Shown here: piece by piece, positions 24,696 to 35,723 of the stretch | How positions within the stretch are numbered: the first letter of the stretch is position 1 | How the letters are laid out: the number at the start of each line of letters is the position of its first letter | From: Blattamonas nauphoetae | Lineage: Eukaryota; Preaxostyla; Oxymonadida | NCBI GenBank assembly: GCA_033064195.1 | Contig: JARBJD010000020.1 | Coordinates: 417,179 to 481,178, forward strand | Length of the DNA stretch: 64,000 bases | Direction: 5' to 3' | The notes under the pieces: generated by a model | What the model saw: only the letters and a program-made list of their open reading frames with translations | What the model was told of the DNA's origin: nothing | Database searches by the model: none | Program-made: the position numbers and the translations under genes

Positions 24696-27330
24696 ATGCT
24701 CTCCGCACTTGCCTTCTTCAGGCAAGGAGAGAACAGTCACAAGGATCGAGACTATGTTACAGCCTTGCGATGCTATTCTCGCTGCCTATCAATCCTCTCA
24801 GCGGAACAATCAAGTCAGAACCAATTTTCTCTTCTAATAACCAACATATCTTATTTATAATCGATTTTCTTCAGAACTTCCCGAATCTGATTCAATTTCA
24901 GCACTTATATCAACTCAGATCTCAACCATATCTCCAAGAATCCTCGCATTCGTCAAGGACTTCTCCTCAGTTCTCTCAACACATCGCCATCACACCTCAT
25001 CCCTGTTCGATCCCTTTCAGATTTCTTCTCTAACTGGTGGATATGTTTATGATTTGGGTAACCTCACTCCTGTTGAACTGAGTCGGACAATATTTCGGCC
25101 TCCCAATCCTCAACAATTATTTGCTCTTTGCGAACTGTATTTTCTTTGTGGTGTTAGAGCCCTCGAATTGAAAGGTTTTATTTTCGTTATTTCAACATAG
25201 CCACTTCTCTTCTCTCTTGAAATGCAGAAAAGGCCGAAGCATTCACATTCTTCACCGAGGCACTCTATCTCCTCAAAGATTTGAAAAATGGTATACCCAT
25301 TAATTTATATCCCCATTTTTCGTTTTTTCCGACTGTTAGAGAACTATCCGCCAGAAATACAAACCAAAATCAAATCGCGGATGAAGTCTGCGCTTGACCA
25401 GGCTGAAAAACTCAAAGCGCAAGTCAAAAGCAGTATTGTCTTGTGTATTGCTTACTATTTTTCAGCGGCTCATATTCTTAATTCTTCATTAACGTTGGAG
25501 GAGAAACAGATCATTCTTGATTCATCCATCATCATGAACACGTCCTTCCCGATTTTCACATCTTCATTACCTCACAATACATCCCCTGAAGCTTGCAATT
25601 CTCATCGATTTCCAACCTTTCGTCTTTCCCAACATCAACTTTCTTTCAACTCCACTTTTATCTCATTTCCTACTCTTCTTTCATCAACAAACAAAAATCA
25701 TTATCCCACCGTCTTTGGAACATTCAATCCTGGCACTATAACCCAAACTGTTGTTGGTGATTGCTCATTTCTGTCATCACTCGCCGTTCTCGCCCTTGCT
25801 GAGAAGAAAACCGGTCAGCGCCTTCTAACAAAGGTTTAACATAACCTTTTCATCATTTTTCCATCATTTTTCAGCTAATTTACCCTCAGGATCAAAACGG
25901 AAATGCGTTCTACCCGCAAAATGGTATTTTCACTGTCAGACTCTTCGTGAATGGAGTATGGCGTTCCACAATGGTCAACGACTCGTTTCCAGCAACTACA
26001 ATGCAAATAGGTGGAAATCACTTGTTTGTCAAACTTCTTCTCTCATCTTTTCAGATTCGGAATCCCGTCTTCGTCGACACAACAACCCCAATACTCCCTT
26101 CTTTGCTCACATTCAACAATTCCATCAGAAATGTGGGTCTCCATCTTGGAGAAAGCATATCTCCAGGTTTTTGGGGCAAATTATGATTTTAATGGATCAC
26201 AGAGCGGCGTGGATATTCACATCCTCTCTGGATGGATTCCTGATCGATGGAGTCTGAAGGAGGAAAACAAAATCAAACTGCAACAAAAACTCGACTCAAA
26301 GCCAGCAGAAGAACGTATTAAATTCTTGGCTGAAAAGAAAGAAAAGAAGTGGAGAAAAATCCAAAGTGGAATGGAGTTGAACATGGCAGTAGTGACAATC
26401 AGTACTCGCTGTCTATCAACACAAGAGATGGACGACACAGGACTCTTAACAAACCACGCGTACGCCGTGATGTCCACCGTTGAGGTTGGCCCCAACAAAA
26501 TGGTCCAAATGCGGAACCCGTGGGGATTTTCACGCTGGAAGGGACGTTTTGGTGTGATTTCTGCTGCTTGGACACCGGAGCTTCTTCAGAAATGTCATTA
26601 CTCCACCGATCTAGCCCAAAGGCAGGATGATGGGATCTTCTGGATAGAATTTGAAGATATCCTGAAATATTTTGATAATGTCAATATTTCATGGTCCCCA
26701 TCACTTTTTAACTTCAAAACAGCCATCCATCTTCGCATTACTCCCGAACAGCTCAAACTTCCATACCAACTCCACCTCGCTCACTTCCCACAAGTCCTCG
26801 TCCAGAAAAAACAAAACCAAACCATTTGGCTTCTCCTAACTCGGCATATCACCGATTTGGACATCAAACCAACCACATCCTCAACAAAAAAGCCATCAAC
26901 TGCCATCCGCCTTTGTTTCCACTCGACCATCCGCGCAACCAGCGAAAAGGGGCAGGGAAACTCGGAAATTCTTGTTGAACCATACGTCCAACGATTAATT
27001 GTCTTCCCGTCGCTCGAGGAGAAGATCTGCCACTATGAAGATTATCACATTCTCGAAAAAATTCCATCGACGTTTGAAGGGTTCTTGTCTGTTGGGTTTA
27101 GCGTGTTGTTGGGAGGGAAGGAGATGAGAGAGTCGGGAGTGGTGGGGACGTGGGAGGATCCGAGAGGATTAAGGTATACTCTGACGATCTACTCGACAGA
27201 TCCGATTGGGATGAAGAGGATTGGAGAGGAGGAGAGGGAAGTGGCTGTGCGAGGCATGTCTTCATTTGTTTTCATTTTCATCAGCTCGTTGGTGCCTGAA
27301 CCCTCTCTTCTCTGCCGCAACACACTCTGA
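24696..27330 (+). CDS. Calpain-7-like cysteine protease with MIT domains
   Basis: Spliced product of about 781 residues from exons 24696-24813, 24875-25136, 25159-25175, 25228-25290, 25340-25432, 25466-25833, 25875-26023 and 26055-27330. Two MIT-like helical segments lie at the N-terminus (GENSHKDRDYVTALRCYSRC; EKAEAFTFFTEALYLLKDL). The protease core has VVGDCSFLSSLAVLA (Cys), NHAYAVMSTV (His) and MRNPWGFSRWKGR (Asn), and SEMWVSILEKAYLQVFG matches the C2-peptidase fold. A C2-like beta-sandwich follows (WLLLTRHITDLD; YTLTIYSTDP). Human calpain-7 has a second such sandwich, not seen here. Calpain-7 binds ESCRT-III tails through MIT. One join requires a 22-bp intron at 25137-25158. An alternative last intron (27247-27284) would give a stop at 27297-27299. 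Confidence 0.82.
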
Positions 27331-27355
27331 GCTGTATCAACAGAAGCAGAACGAG

Positions 27356-29141
27356 ATGGCAAGATCAAGTTCACAGGGCAGGGCCCAAACCGAACAGACT
27401 CTGTCGCATCGAGAGAGCGAACACATCCTCACCATCCCACAACAATGGCTTGAAGAGAAACGAACCTGTCTGACCTGTGTTCTTTTTTCATTTTCCAGCA
27501 CTGATGAACATGTCACCGGCCACACCAGCGTCGAGGACGGCTCTCCCGTTTGGGTCACCTCCGACTCCATCGCACATGCCTCCCATCCCATCGATGGGTT
27601 CACCGTATCCAAATCTCCCTCCGCCCCTCCCTCCCTCAACCAACTCCTCTCCATTCATTCCGTCATCCACTCCATACAAGCAATTCCATTCTTCTCAATC
27701 ATCGTCACTGTTCCCACCGCCTCTCTTCCTCTATCTCTCATCGTCCATCTTCTCTCCACAGTTCATCCTCACACTTACTCGAAAGAACACAGACATCCGC
27801 ACTCACTACCTCGCAGAGAATGGCCAGATCAGGAAGGATCGCGCGCAGAAGGAGAAGGAAGAGAAGGAGAGTGGGTTCGCCATTGCTGAGGATCTGAGTC
27901 GCCGATTGCTGATTTGGGTCGAGACAACTTCCCAAATCCCGTTCCATTTCACCACACTCCATCTGAAACAGCCGCCGAAGAAGGGCGAGGAGGAGAAGAC
28001 CAGGGTTTGTGCATTTTGTTTTCAGTCTTTCGTTTATCTCTTTCGTTTTCGTTCGCTTTCAATCACTGTCGCTCTCATTGTCTTTCATTCACTGTCACCA
28101 TCATTCTCCCTCGCTTCCATCCACTGTCCTTTGTATTCTCATTCTCTTCCATCCACCCTCGCATAGTATCTGCAACCACTTGAAGGAAACCTCCCTCTCA
28201 AACAGTTCATCTCCTCCTTCGTCACGGACTGCACCCCAATGACAGCAAAAGAGGAGGACGACACCCACTTTCTCGTCGTCGTCTCCCCACAGCTCTCCAA
28301 ACTCGATTACTCATCGTTCAAATCATCTCCCCTCGACCAATCCCCCCAACCAACCCCATCTCCATCCTCCCCCACATTGTCCATCACCGATCCAAATTCC
28401 TTGATGATCCATGCTGTCCCTCCTGAGGGATTTTCAATCTCTCTCACACAACTCCCATCACCCACCGCGTCTCTCCCCTTCTGTGCTTGCTGTACTGGCT
28501 TCGTCATCCCAACAATTCTTTCGACGACGCCTAATCCGGCGTCTGACACTCCAGCTGATATTGTCACAACAAACGTGTTGTTCGACCTGAAAGACAGTTC
28601 GAACAAGGAGCCGTGTGTTGTGCATGTCATGTTCCTGGCGATCAACACAACATGCGCGTTCTTCTCGTCTTCCGTCTCGATCACTTCGATTGATGATCTC
28701 GCTCTGTTCGGTCACTCTGAATACCATTCTCTCATCTCTGGCACCACATTCAACACAATCGTGCTTGCGGAACTTCGAGCAAAGGAAAACAGGGAACGCC
28801 AGCTTCCCGAGACCGAGCGAGGGAATTGTGGCCGTGTTCTGTCGAAACCGGAGCTGGTCAAAGCAAGAAAAGTGACATTCCCATCGACCCTCTTCCCGTT
28901 TCTCGAATCTCCTCTTCGTTGCGGACAGATTCTGCCCAAAACGCCGTTCAGAGATTCTCAAAACTCGACGGGGGGGACAGATGCGGGGTATGTGTTGTCG
29001 TGTGTCACGATTGAATCGACATGTCGGATCACTGGGGGAGAGAAGGCACTCATCAGAGTGCAAACAACTACGAAGCAACCGTGTTCTTACGTTATGTTTG
29101 TGTGGAGTGAGAGGGAGGGAGTGGCGTCTTCGTTGGATTAA
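27356..29141 (+). CDS. Pro-rich protein of unknown function, three exons
   Basis: Spliced product of about 530 residues from exons 27356-27467, 27499-28004 and 28167-29141, in phase throughout. The N-terminus is polar (MARSSSQGRAQTEQTLSHRE). Next come a Pro-rich linker (SHMPPIPSMGSPYPNLPPP), a charged helix (QIRKDRAQKEKEEKESGFAI), and a C-terminal ~320-residue region that looks globular and beta-rich (KEPCVVHVMFLAINTTCAFF; YVLSCVTIESTCRITGGEKA). I do not recognise the family. The start is only 26 bp after the calpain stop, so one of the two gene ends may be drawn wrongly, or the genes may share transcription. Confidence 0.5.
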
Positions 29142-29443
29142 TTCATCTTTTTTTTGTTTTCTTTGTTTGGAGAGATTATTTTTAAGCCTCAATCATGTTT
29201 TCTCGGAGGATCTGTTTGTTTTCGCAGAATGATATATGAAAAACGAAAGTGGAGTGTCTGCCCCTGATAATTAGAGGGTCAGAATCGAACGACAAAAGAG
29301 GAAAATGTCACGAAAACAAACTCAATGACAACAGATGCAAATAGAACAAAGAAAGAAAGCATGAGAATGCATTCATTGTTCGTTAATCAGTTGTCCGGCC
29401 GCTGAGCGGCTCTTTCAAAGCGTTCTGCAAAATACAGGGTCTC
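29142..29443. other. Convergent intergenic spacer
   Basis: AT-rich stretch between two convergent stops (29141 on plus, 29444 on minus). Nothing recognisable was seen; it presumably holds both 3' ends. Confidence 0.5.
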
Positions 29444-31861
29444 TCACTCCAGACCAGGGAAATCATCGTCCTTGAGTCGCACTCTCCTCTTCTGCGGAAA
29501 CACAGCCCGTGCAAGTGTGACCATCTCCTGCCGTCGCGTCTCGTCCACCTGAGGCACTTCGCGTTGTTGGGGGGTCTCTTCTTTGACTGTCCGCTGCTCG
29601 TTTTCGAATCGGAGCCTGGCTTCGGCTTGACGGCGACGACGCTCTTCGTCTTGGCGACGTTCTTCTTGCCGACGACGTTCTTCCGCTTGACGGCGACGTT
29701 CTTCTTCCTGTTTTCGTTTGATAGCGGCATCGACGAGTCTGGCGAAGTGGTCCTCTCTTCTCATTTTCCGTCCCTCCGATTCTTCGTTCATTCGTCTTCG
29801 TTGCCTAATCTCTTCTCGTCGCATTGCTTTTCGCTCGAGTGACTCTCTCTCCATCCGATACGCCCGAATCCGTGCTCGTTCAGCCTCTTTCCGAAGATGT
29901 CGGGCCAGAGCCCTCTGATAGCTCTCGATGTCATGCATGAACATCCTCTCCGCTTCCTCCCTTCTCATCCGATCTTCCTTTTTCCGGCCAGCCCCAAAAT
30001 AGTCATCCGATGGGCCGCTGTCGGCTGGGTCGATGTTGGACACAGCGAAGACCTCCCGTCCGAAGACGATTTTGGTCAGGTCGGGGGCTTGGGCGTTCTC
30101 GACGAGTGCATCTGAAGAGATGGGGGAGGTTCGAGGAGGTGAGAGTGGACTTTGGAGGTTTTGTATGGTTCGATTGACGGAATGTGCGCTTTGGAGGAGT
30201 GAGCTCGCTACTGATTGTGGCGGCGTGGGAGATTGTTGTGGGACATTCGTCTTTTCCGGAAACTGCGACAGGAAAGAAAAGCTAACTCTGCGAGTCTTTG
30301 GATCGGGGTTGTTTGGGACAGAGTCTGTTGATCGAGCTGACGCAGCCGTAGGAACGTGTATATGAGAATAAAGGATGGAAGAGGGGAGAGGAGAGTGAGG
30401 TGAGTTTAAAAAAAGTGGGGAGGCCGGATCTGTGCCGGTTCTAGAGTGCCGACGTGGTTGGATTGTCACGTTCGGTAATGGCGACAAGGAAGTATGGGAA
30501 GCAATATTGGTTCGTAAAATAGTTGGTTGAGTGATGGATGTTTTACTGGGAGGGTACGAGTGGGGAGATTGGGGCGTTTTTGCCGAATCGAGGCTGGCGA
30601 GGTTGATGGCGAGAGGGAGAATGGGCTTGTCTGTTCGACCGTTATTTCTGGTGTCAACAACAGGCGGGCTAAATGGAGCAGGAATAATTGAGGGAGACGA
30701 CTTAACACGGGATGGGAGTCCGAAAACGGTGTGCGGTTTGTTGAGCTTGAGTGGAGGTGGTGGAGGGGTAACTAAAGAAAAATCGTTGTTGGGATATCCA
30801 CGCAAGGACGCAGAAATAATGGGGGCACGAACGCCGAGTTGTCCCGGTGGAGGGGGAGCAGGGACGCCTGGTTCAATGAATACGTGAGATGACGGTGTGT
30901 GAAGTGGTGAATGAACTAAAGTGGAGGGAAATATTGGATGAGACGGTGATGATGTGGTGATTGGAAGCGTTGGAGGGAGCTTATCAAGTGAGAACTGTGG
31001 CGAAGTCTGGGGCGAATCGTTGTGGTGGTTGTTTGGCTTCTGGTAGCTAATTTGAGATGTTGATGGGATTAATGTGGTTGACAGTTCTGCTGGAAGGGCG
31101 AGTGGGGGATACGGAGACTGGTAGCTAACAACTGGGTGGGCCAAACGAGGAGCTTGTTCCGGTGGTGCCTGGACTGGCAGTGGAGAGTCGAACATTGGTT
31201 CTGTGAGTTGGTACGTATTGACAACGGTGGCGGAATTATAAATTTTATGGTTTCCCGCTAGAACCGAGTTCTTTGGTCGAGGGGCGCGTTCTTTTGGAGG
31301 GGTGTTGATTGGAGTTTGTTCTTCACGTGAATCTGGCCTATTGGTTGTGGGATGAAGTGCTGAAATTGCCCGATCCTCAACAACAGTTTCATCATTTGTT
31401 GGGTGCGATTCTGACGAATTTGGTATGGTGTTGGAGGACAGATCATCGCCGTCAGGAGGTTTGGAATGTAATGGTCTCGAATGTGAGAATGTCGGAATTG
31501 TCGGATTTTCAAGATAAGGAAAGTCGATAACAATTTCTTGTAACATTCCTGGTTCGTCTTCCAACGGGTTCCTTTCGATATTCCGGATTATCGTTGGGTG
31601 GTCATTTTCGTCGTTTCCAAACGGTCGATTATCATAGTCCTTTACTCTTTGACGTTCGTAGAATCCACGCAGCTTTGGTTTTTTCGTTAGAGAAGAGGTA
31701 TTCGCGTTTTGATGTGGTGATGATTGTGGTTGAACAAAAGACGGTGCTATTACCAATGGTAAGACTTCTGGACATTCAACAGTAGCCATTGGTGAACGAA
31801 ATGAGAATGGGATTCCGTTGACAGAACAAAGTATGAAGATGGAGAAGTGGATCCGCTCCAT
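29444..31861 (-). CDS. Pro-rich protein with long basic C-terminal helix
   Basis: Intronless frame of 805 codons. Two starts are possible: 31861, or 31789 (MATVECPEVLPLV), which gives 781 residues. About 500 residues of low-complexity Pro/Ser/Thr-rich sequence (QAPPEQAPRLAHPVVSYQSP) are followed by a ~230-residue charged helix very rich in Arg, Glu and Lys (RKQEEERRRQAEERRRQEER), like the tails of microtubule-binding MAP7 or trichohyalin-like proteins. The end is KDDDFPGLE. No catalytic motif was seen. A cytoskeletal role is a guess from composition only. The gene lies 77 bp downstream of CFAP298 on the same strand. Confidence 0.6.
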   Translation of the reverse strand: MERIHFSIFILCSVNGIPFSFRSPMATVECPEVLPLVIAPSFVQPQSSPHQNANTSSLTKKPKLRGFYERQRVKDYDNRPFGNDENDHPTIIRNIERNPLEDEPGMLQEIVIDFPYLENPTIPTFSHSRPLHSKPPDGDDLSSNTIPNSSESHPTNDETVVEDRAISALHPTTNRPDSREEQTPINTPPKERAPRPKNSVLAGNHKIYNSATVVNTYQLTEPMFDSPLPVQAPPEQAPRLAHPVVSYQSPYPPLALPAELSTTLIPSTSQISYQKPNNHHNDSPQTSPQFSLDKLPPTLPITTSSPSHPIFPSTLVHSPLHTPSSHVFIEPGVPAPPPPGQLGVRAPIISASLRGYPNNDFSLVTPPPPPLKLNKPHTVFGLPSRVKSSPSIIPAPFSPPVVDTRNNGRTDKPILPLAINLASLDSAKTPQSPHSYPPSKTSITQPTILRTNIASHTSLSPLPNVTIQPRRHSRTGTDPASPLFLNSPHSPLPSSILYSHIHVPTAASARSTDSVPNNPDPKTRRVSFSFLSQFPEKTNVPQQSPTPPQSVASSLLQSAHSVNRTIQNLQSPLSPPRTSPISSDALVENAQAPDLTKIVFGREVFAVSNIDPADSGPSDDYFGAGRKKEDRMRREEAERMFMHDIESYQRALARHLRKEAERARIRAYRMERESLERKAMRREEIRQRRRMNEESEGRKMRREDHFARLVDAAIKRKQEEERRRQAEERRRQEERRQDEERRRRQAEARLRFENEQRTVKEETPQQREVPQVDETRRQEMVTLARAVFPQKRRVRLKDDDFPGLE

Positions 31862-31938
31862 TCATTAGAATTTTCTGAGGTATTTATCGCAAGGATCGAA
31901 TGGTAGGGAAATGAAGAACATCAAAACGGAAAATAGAG

Positions 31939-33098
31939 TTATTTCCAATCAATATTTCTTTGATTAGTCAATTTATTCCTCAGTTGGGTCGGGTCTGCCC
32001 ATTCTGCCGTCAAGTACGAATCATCGTTGTCTTTTGATATCTCTTCCAATTCCCTCTGACGTTTATAATAGAACGCCATCATTTGCTTCTGTTGTTCTTC
32101 CGACATATATGGCTCACGGGGTGGTGGATGTGGGGTCGGCTGGAGAATGGAGAGAAAACAGTGAGAACAGAGGATCGGACAGTCAATGGAACAAAACAAG
32201 AGAAGTGAACTTGTCAAGGTTGTACTTTCATTCAAACTTTTGTTAATTTCACGATGACTTTGCTTTTGTCCGTGACACAGGAACGAGCTAAACAGTCTTT
32301 GAGGGTCTTTCCGCGCTCCAACTGTCGGGTTGTGAACCATACCATCGCATTTGTTGGATCAAGAATTTCCTTGGCATTCTAAATGAGAATATACGAAGAA
32401 AAATGAATTGAACAATGATTGGCTCCGGCTAATTGCATACTGAACACATGTCGAGGTCTTCTGTCCCATCAAGCATGAACTTCATTGGATCACAATCGGG
32501 GAGACCTTGTGGATACGCAATCATCACCGCTCCTTTGATGGTTTGGATGGCATCGTCCAATTGTTGTTGAGTGATTGGTTCTCCTTTTAGTCGATCCTAA
32601 AATGTGTAAAAAACGAACTTAAACGGACTTTATTGATTAGATGGTTGATTTCATCAGTGGTTTTATTGAGAACATCCTGACATTGTTGATTGGGAGCTGA
32701 ACGGCGGTATCAGAATGAAAACAATAAAACCTTGTCCTGTTCTAAATCCAGATGGATCCGGATTGTACACGTAATTTGGATTGTGTGGTTCACATTGTTG
32801 CCTTTCTTTCTCAAGGATCTCTTTGTCGACAGTTTCTGTGAGTCCCTAGGAAATAAGGGGTAATATCAAAGAACAAAATGGGGGTATGAGAGAATATTGT
32901 GCAGAAAAATACTCTTGTTTCTTCTGGTCGGAGTGGGCCAAACTTGGCTAAGTCAGGGAGGAGATAAACGATGCGCTGAAGCTTGAGGATGGAATTTAAA
33001 ATGTTGACAAGTGATTCAATAGTTTCAATGACACCCAGATCAATTGAAGTATCAAAGAGAAACTCGACTGTAGTTGTTTTCACTCGAAACTGAACCAT
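31939..33098 (-). CDS. CFAP298: CFAP298 (C21orf59/Kurly) flagellar assembly protein
   Basis: Spliced product of 288 residues, against 290 in human. In coding order the exons are 33098-32913, 32845-32731, 32696-32629, 32596-32441, 32378-32238 and 32139-31939. It starts MVQFRVKTTTVEFLF. Conserved blocks include GLTETVDKEILEKE, the central TIKGAVMIAYPQGLPDCDP, and the C-terminus REPYMSEEQQKQMMAFYYKR followed by DDSYLTAEWADPTQL and a final NIDWK. CFAP298 works in the cytoplasm in assembly of outer dynein arms, so its presence argues for motile flagella. Two introns are very short (34 and 32 bp). Its start codon faces that of the AUP1-like gene with 19 bp between them, implying a shared promoter. 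Confidence 0.93.
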
Positions 33099-33117
33099 GA
33101 TTGATTAGGGTCAGATC
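33099..33117. promoter_or_regulatory. 19-bp divergent start-to-start spacer
   Basis: Only ATTGATTAGGGTCAGATC separates the CFAP298 start codon (minus) from the AUP1-like start codon (plus). If both starts are right, transcription must begin inside or very near the opposing 5' ends, with almost no leader. A later start for the AUP1-like gene would widen the gap. Confidence 0.5.
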
Positions 33118-34220
33118 ATGTCAGAACCGCACCTTCGAAAGTCGGAGACCCCTGCGAGTACGACACCAGAACCATCTTCTGAAATTGTTTCCGCAGATGA
33201 TCCATCGTTCAACCACCCTGGTGAACCACCACTCCGTTCCCTCTTCAACAAACACCGATTTATTCGACCAATGTCAACACGAGATCTGATCAAACTCATT
33301 CTTTGGTTCCCAATTGGCTGCTTTATGGGAATCTTCCGAATTTTCTTTATTTTTTGCATTGGTATCCCGAGTTATGCCATTTACAAGAAATTCGAAGCGG
33401 AGACACTCTTCTGGAAGACAATCGGACAAATATGTGGACTCCGAGCTCGTGTTACTAACCCAGAAGCCGTTGTCCCGCATGATGAAGCACCTGTTCTTGT
33501 ATGCAATCATGTGACGGATCTCGATGGTATTTCCTTCATTCATTCATTTCCACCAGGAGTTGCATTTCTGCCAATTCTCCATCTTCCTCATACTGTGCAC
33601 ATTATCAGTCGATATTTATCTCCTGTGGCAAACGCTGTTACTCGGGCAGGCTGGCCACTCAAACTGATCATGAGAGAGATCGACGAAGACAAGAAAGATC
33701 TCACGACTCAAAATGTGCTTAATTTCTTTAACTCTGAAGAATCCAAAGAAAGACAGCTCTTTGTTCTTGCTGAAGGAGCCACAACCAGTGGGAAAGTCGG
33801 GTTTGTTCATCTCATATTCACCATCTCTCAGTCTCCTTCGATACAATAAATTTGTCTTTACTCTGGGGAAACCAATCCAACCATTCGCTGTCCGCGTGAA
33901 CACACATATGCCGATCTGTATTGATTGCCCCTCGAAGAACATGTTCCCCAACCTGTTTTGGTACGGATTCTGTCCCATCTGTACATGGGAGTTCACCGCT
34001 CTCCCGGTCCAGGTGTGCATATTCTTTCTTGGACATCTCCACTAGACTATTTGCGAAGGTGAAAAACCAGAAGAATTCGCTACACGAGTTCAGAAATTAA
34101 CTGCCGATCATCTCGGCATCGCGTGCACAACTTACTTCTATAAGGATAAGGTATTGATATTCAATCCATTTTATATTATTTTCTTCAATTTAGAATCGCA
34201 TGAAGAAGGTCAACATCTAA
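33118..34220 (+). CDS. AUP1-like lysophospholipid acyltransferase-fold protein
   Basis: Spliced product of 331 residues from exons 33118-33800, 33832-34012, 34046-34150 and 34194-34220. Introns are 31, 33 and 43 bp. After a polar N-terminus there is a long hydrophobic hairpin (LILWFPIGCFMGIFRIFFIF) like the one that places AUP1 in the ER and lipid-droplet monolayer. The PlsC motifs are present: NHVTDLDG (HX4D) and LAEGATTSGKVGLLRYNK (EGxT). The C-terminal EEFATRVQKLTADHLGIACT matches the AUP1 segment after the PlsC domain. It ends KNRMKKVNI soon after that, with no CUE or Ube2g2-binding region, so it is shorter than animal AUP1. Whether it acylates lysophospholipids is unknown. Confidence 0.78.
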
Positions 34221-34421
34221 ACACATTCGTTTAATCTTTCAAAATCTTTTTTTCTGCATACGCGGGATGTTCCACCTCAATCTATGATGAGTCTTTTGAT
34301 ATTGTGAACTTGTTTTCGGAGCAATCATCTGAGACCTCTCCATTCTCAAAGTCCGAAGTTGAGTGGATCCTCCCAATTTGAGTTTTTTCTTCGAATTATT
34401 TTGAAACTGGACTCATCTCGG

Positions 34422-35618
34422 ATGACAAAAACCCCACAAGAATGGTTGGCGCACAATAGTTCACTTCTTCTACATCTTGATGATCAAATTACCATCCTTC
34501 GAAGCGACAAATCGCAATACACCAGCGAAGAATTTTCACTTCTCTCCCAGACCTTTACAACAATGCGCACATCTCTCGAAGAACTAACGCAATCTCTCAT
34601 CAGTACATTTCCGGAGTTACGCTCTGTTTCACACGGTCAACCACAATCAACTTCTTTTCAACTGAACTCTCTCACTCCATCTGTCTCTCGCAAATTCCGT
34701 CAGTTCGAATATAATATGACAGCTTGGAAAGCTAAATACGAACCCGTTCTACGTATCGTCCCTCTTTCATCTCAGAAACCATCAAAACCGTCACATCCAA
34801 ATCATCTCTCAGTACGTTCACCACTCCCACAAATCCAACTCACATCACCTTCAACAGCCACACCTTTCTCATCATCAGTTGCTGATCACCAACCTAGTCG
34901 TTCGAACGAGTCATTCAATCAAACCCAATTCTCTCAAAATGCAGATGGAGTCCCTGTTGTCAGAAGATACTATCGGAAACACACACATATCACTCGGAAG
35001 AAAGTGAAACCTTCGGGAGAAGACGAATCCTTTTCATCATCATTTGATCCCAATCGGTCTGTCTTTGACGGAAATGCTTCGTTCGCGAACCAGAGTCCAC
35101 CCCACTCGCAATATCTCTCTGATCAACCACACTCTCGATCTTTCCAAGATGAACCGATATATCAACACCAATCCTCGAAACCAGAACCATCACATTTGAA
35201 TTCGTCACACCAATCTACAAGACCACGTCGGAGATCAAACTCACCCGCAGAACCATCTGTGAATATTCCTTCGATCTTTGGACGGCCAGACTCTCGTCAG
35301 CCAGGTCCGCCTGCCCAACAAGGGAGTCATTCACAATCCAATCCGTCAAACTCGCTTCATCAGAATAACCCACAACTTTCACAAAATCCATCACAACCAC
35401 GCACTTCAGCAACTTCATCAAAATCAATTTCAACTGAAACACCGCCTTTCTCTCCCTCTTCCCAATCTTCCGCATCTTCCCGCCCTAATCAAAAGAAAAA
35501 CCAAGAAACTCAACACTCTCCACGTGTATCGCAGTTGATAGATACTTTGAAACAACAAAAGACCCAATTTTCTTCCTCACTAAGTGAGCTGGATGCGTTG
35601 CTTTCTTCGATCAGTTGA
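34422..35618 (+). CDS. Ser/Gln/Pro-rich protein with helical ends, unknown
   Basis: Single-exon frame of about 398 residues from the ATG at 34422 (an in-frame alternative lies at 34359). The first ~110 residues are helical (EWLAHNSSLLLHLDDQITIL; FTTMRTSLEELTQSLISTF). A long Ser/Gln/His/Pro-rich middle part looks disordered. The last ~25 residues form a short coiled coil (SQLIDTLKQQKTQFSSSLSE). Family and function are not recognised. Disordered centres between helical ends are common in scaffolding and centrosomal proteins, but that is only an analogy. Confidence 0.6.
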   Translation: MTKTPQEWLAHNSSLLLHLDDQITILRSDKSQYTSEEFSLLSQTFTTMRTSLEELTQSLISTFPELRSVSHGQPQSTSFQLNSLTPSVSRKFRQFEYNMTAWKAKYEPVLRIVPLSSQKPSKPSHPNHLSVRSPLPQIQLTSPSTATPFSSSVADHQPSRSNESFNQTQFSQNADGVPVVRRYYRKHTHITRKKVKPSGEDESFSSSFDPNRSVFDGNASFANQSPPHSQYLSDQPHSRSFQDEPIYQHQSSKPEPSHLNSSHQSTRPRRRSNSPAEPSVNIPSIFGRPDSRQPGPPAQQGSHSQSNPSNSLHQNNPQLSQNPSQPRTSATSSKSISTETPPFSPSSQSSASSRPNQKKNQETQHSPRVSQLIDTLKQQKTQFSSSLSELDALLSSIS

Positions 35619-35723
35619 TTCTGTTAATCCTGTCGTCTTTTGTCGAACAAAATTTCTTTATTCATCTCCTATTTCTATTTTAATTTTCATTGTTCACATC
35701 TTCGAGGAACCTAAAAAAATAAT

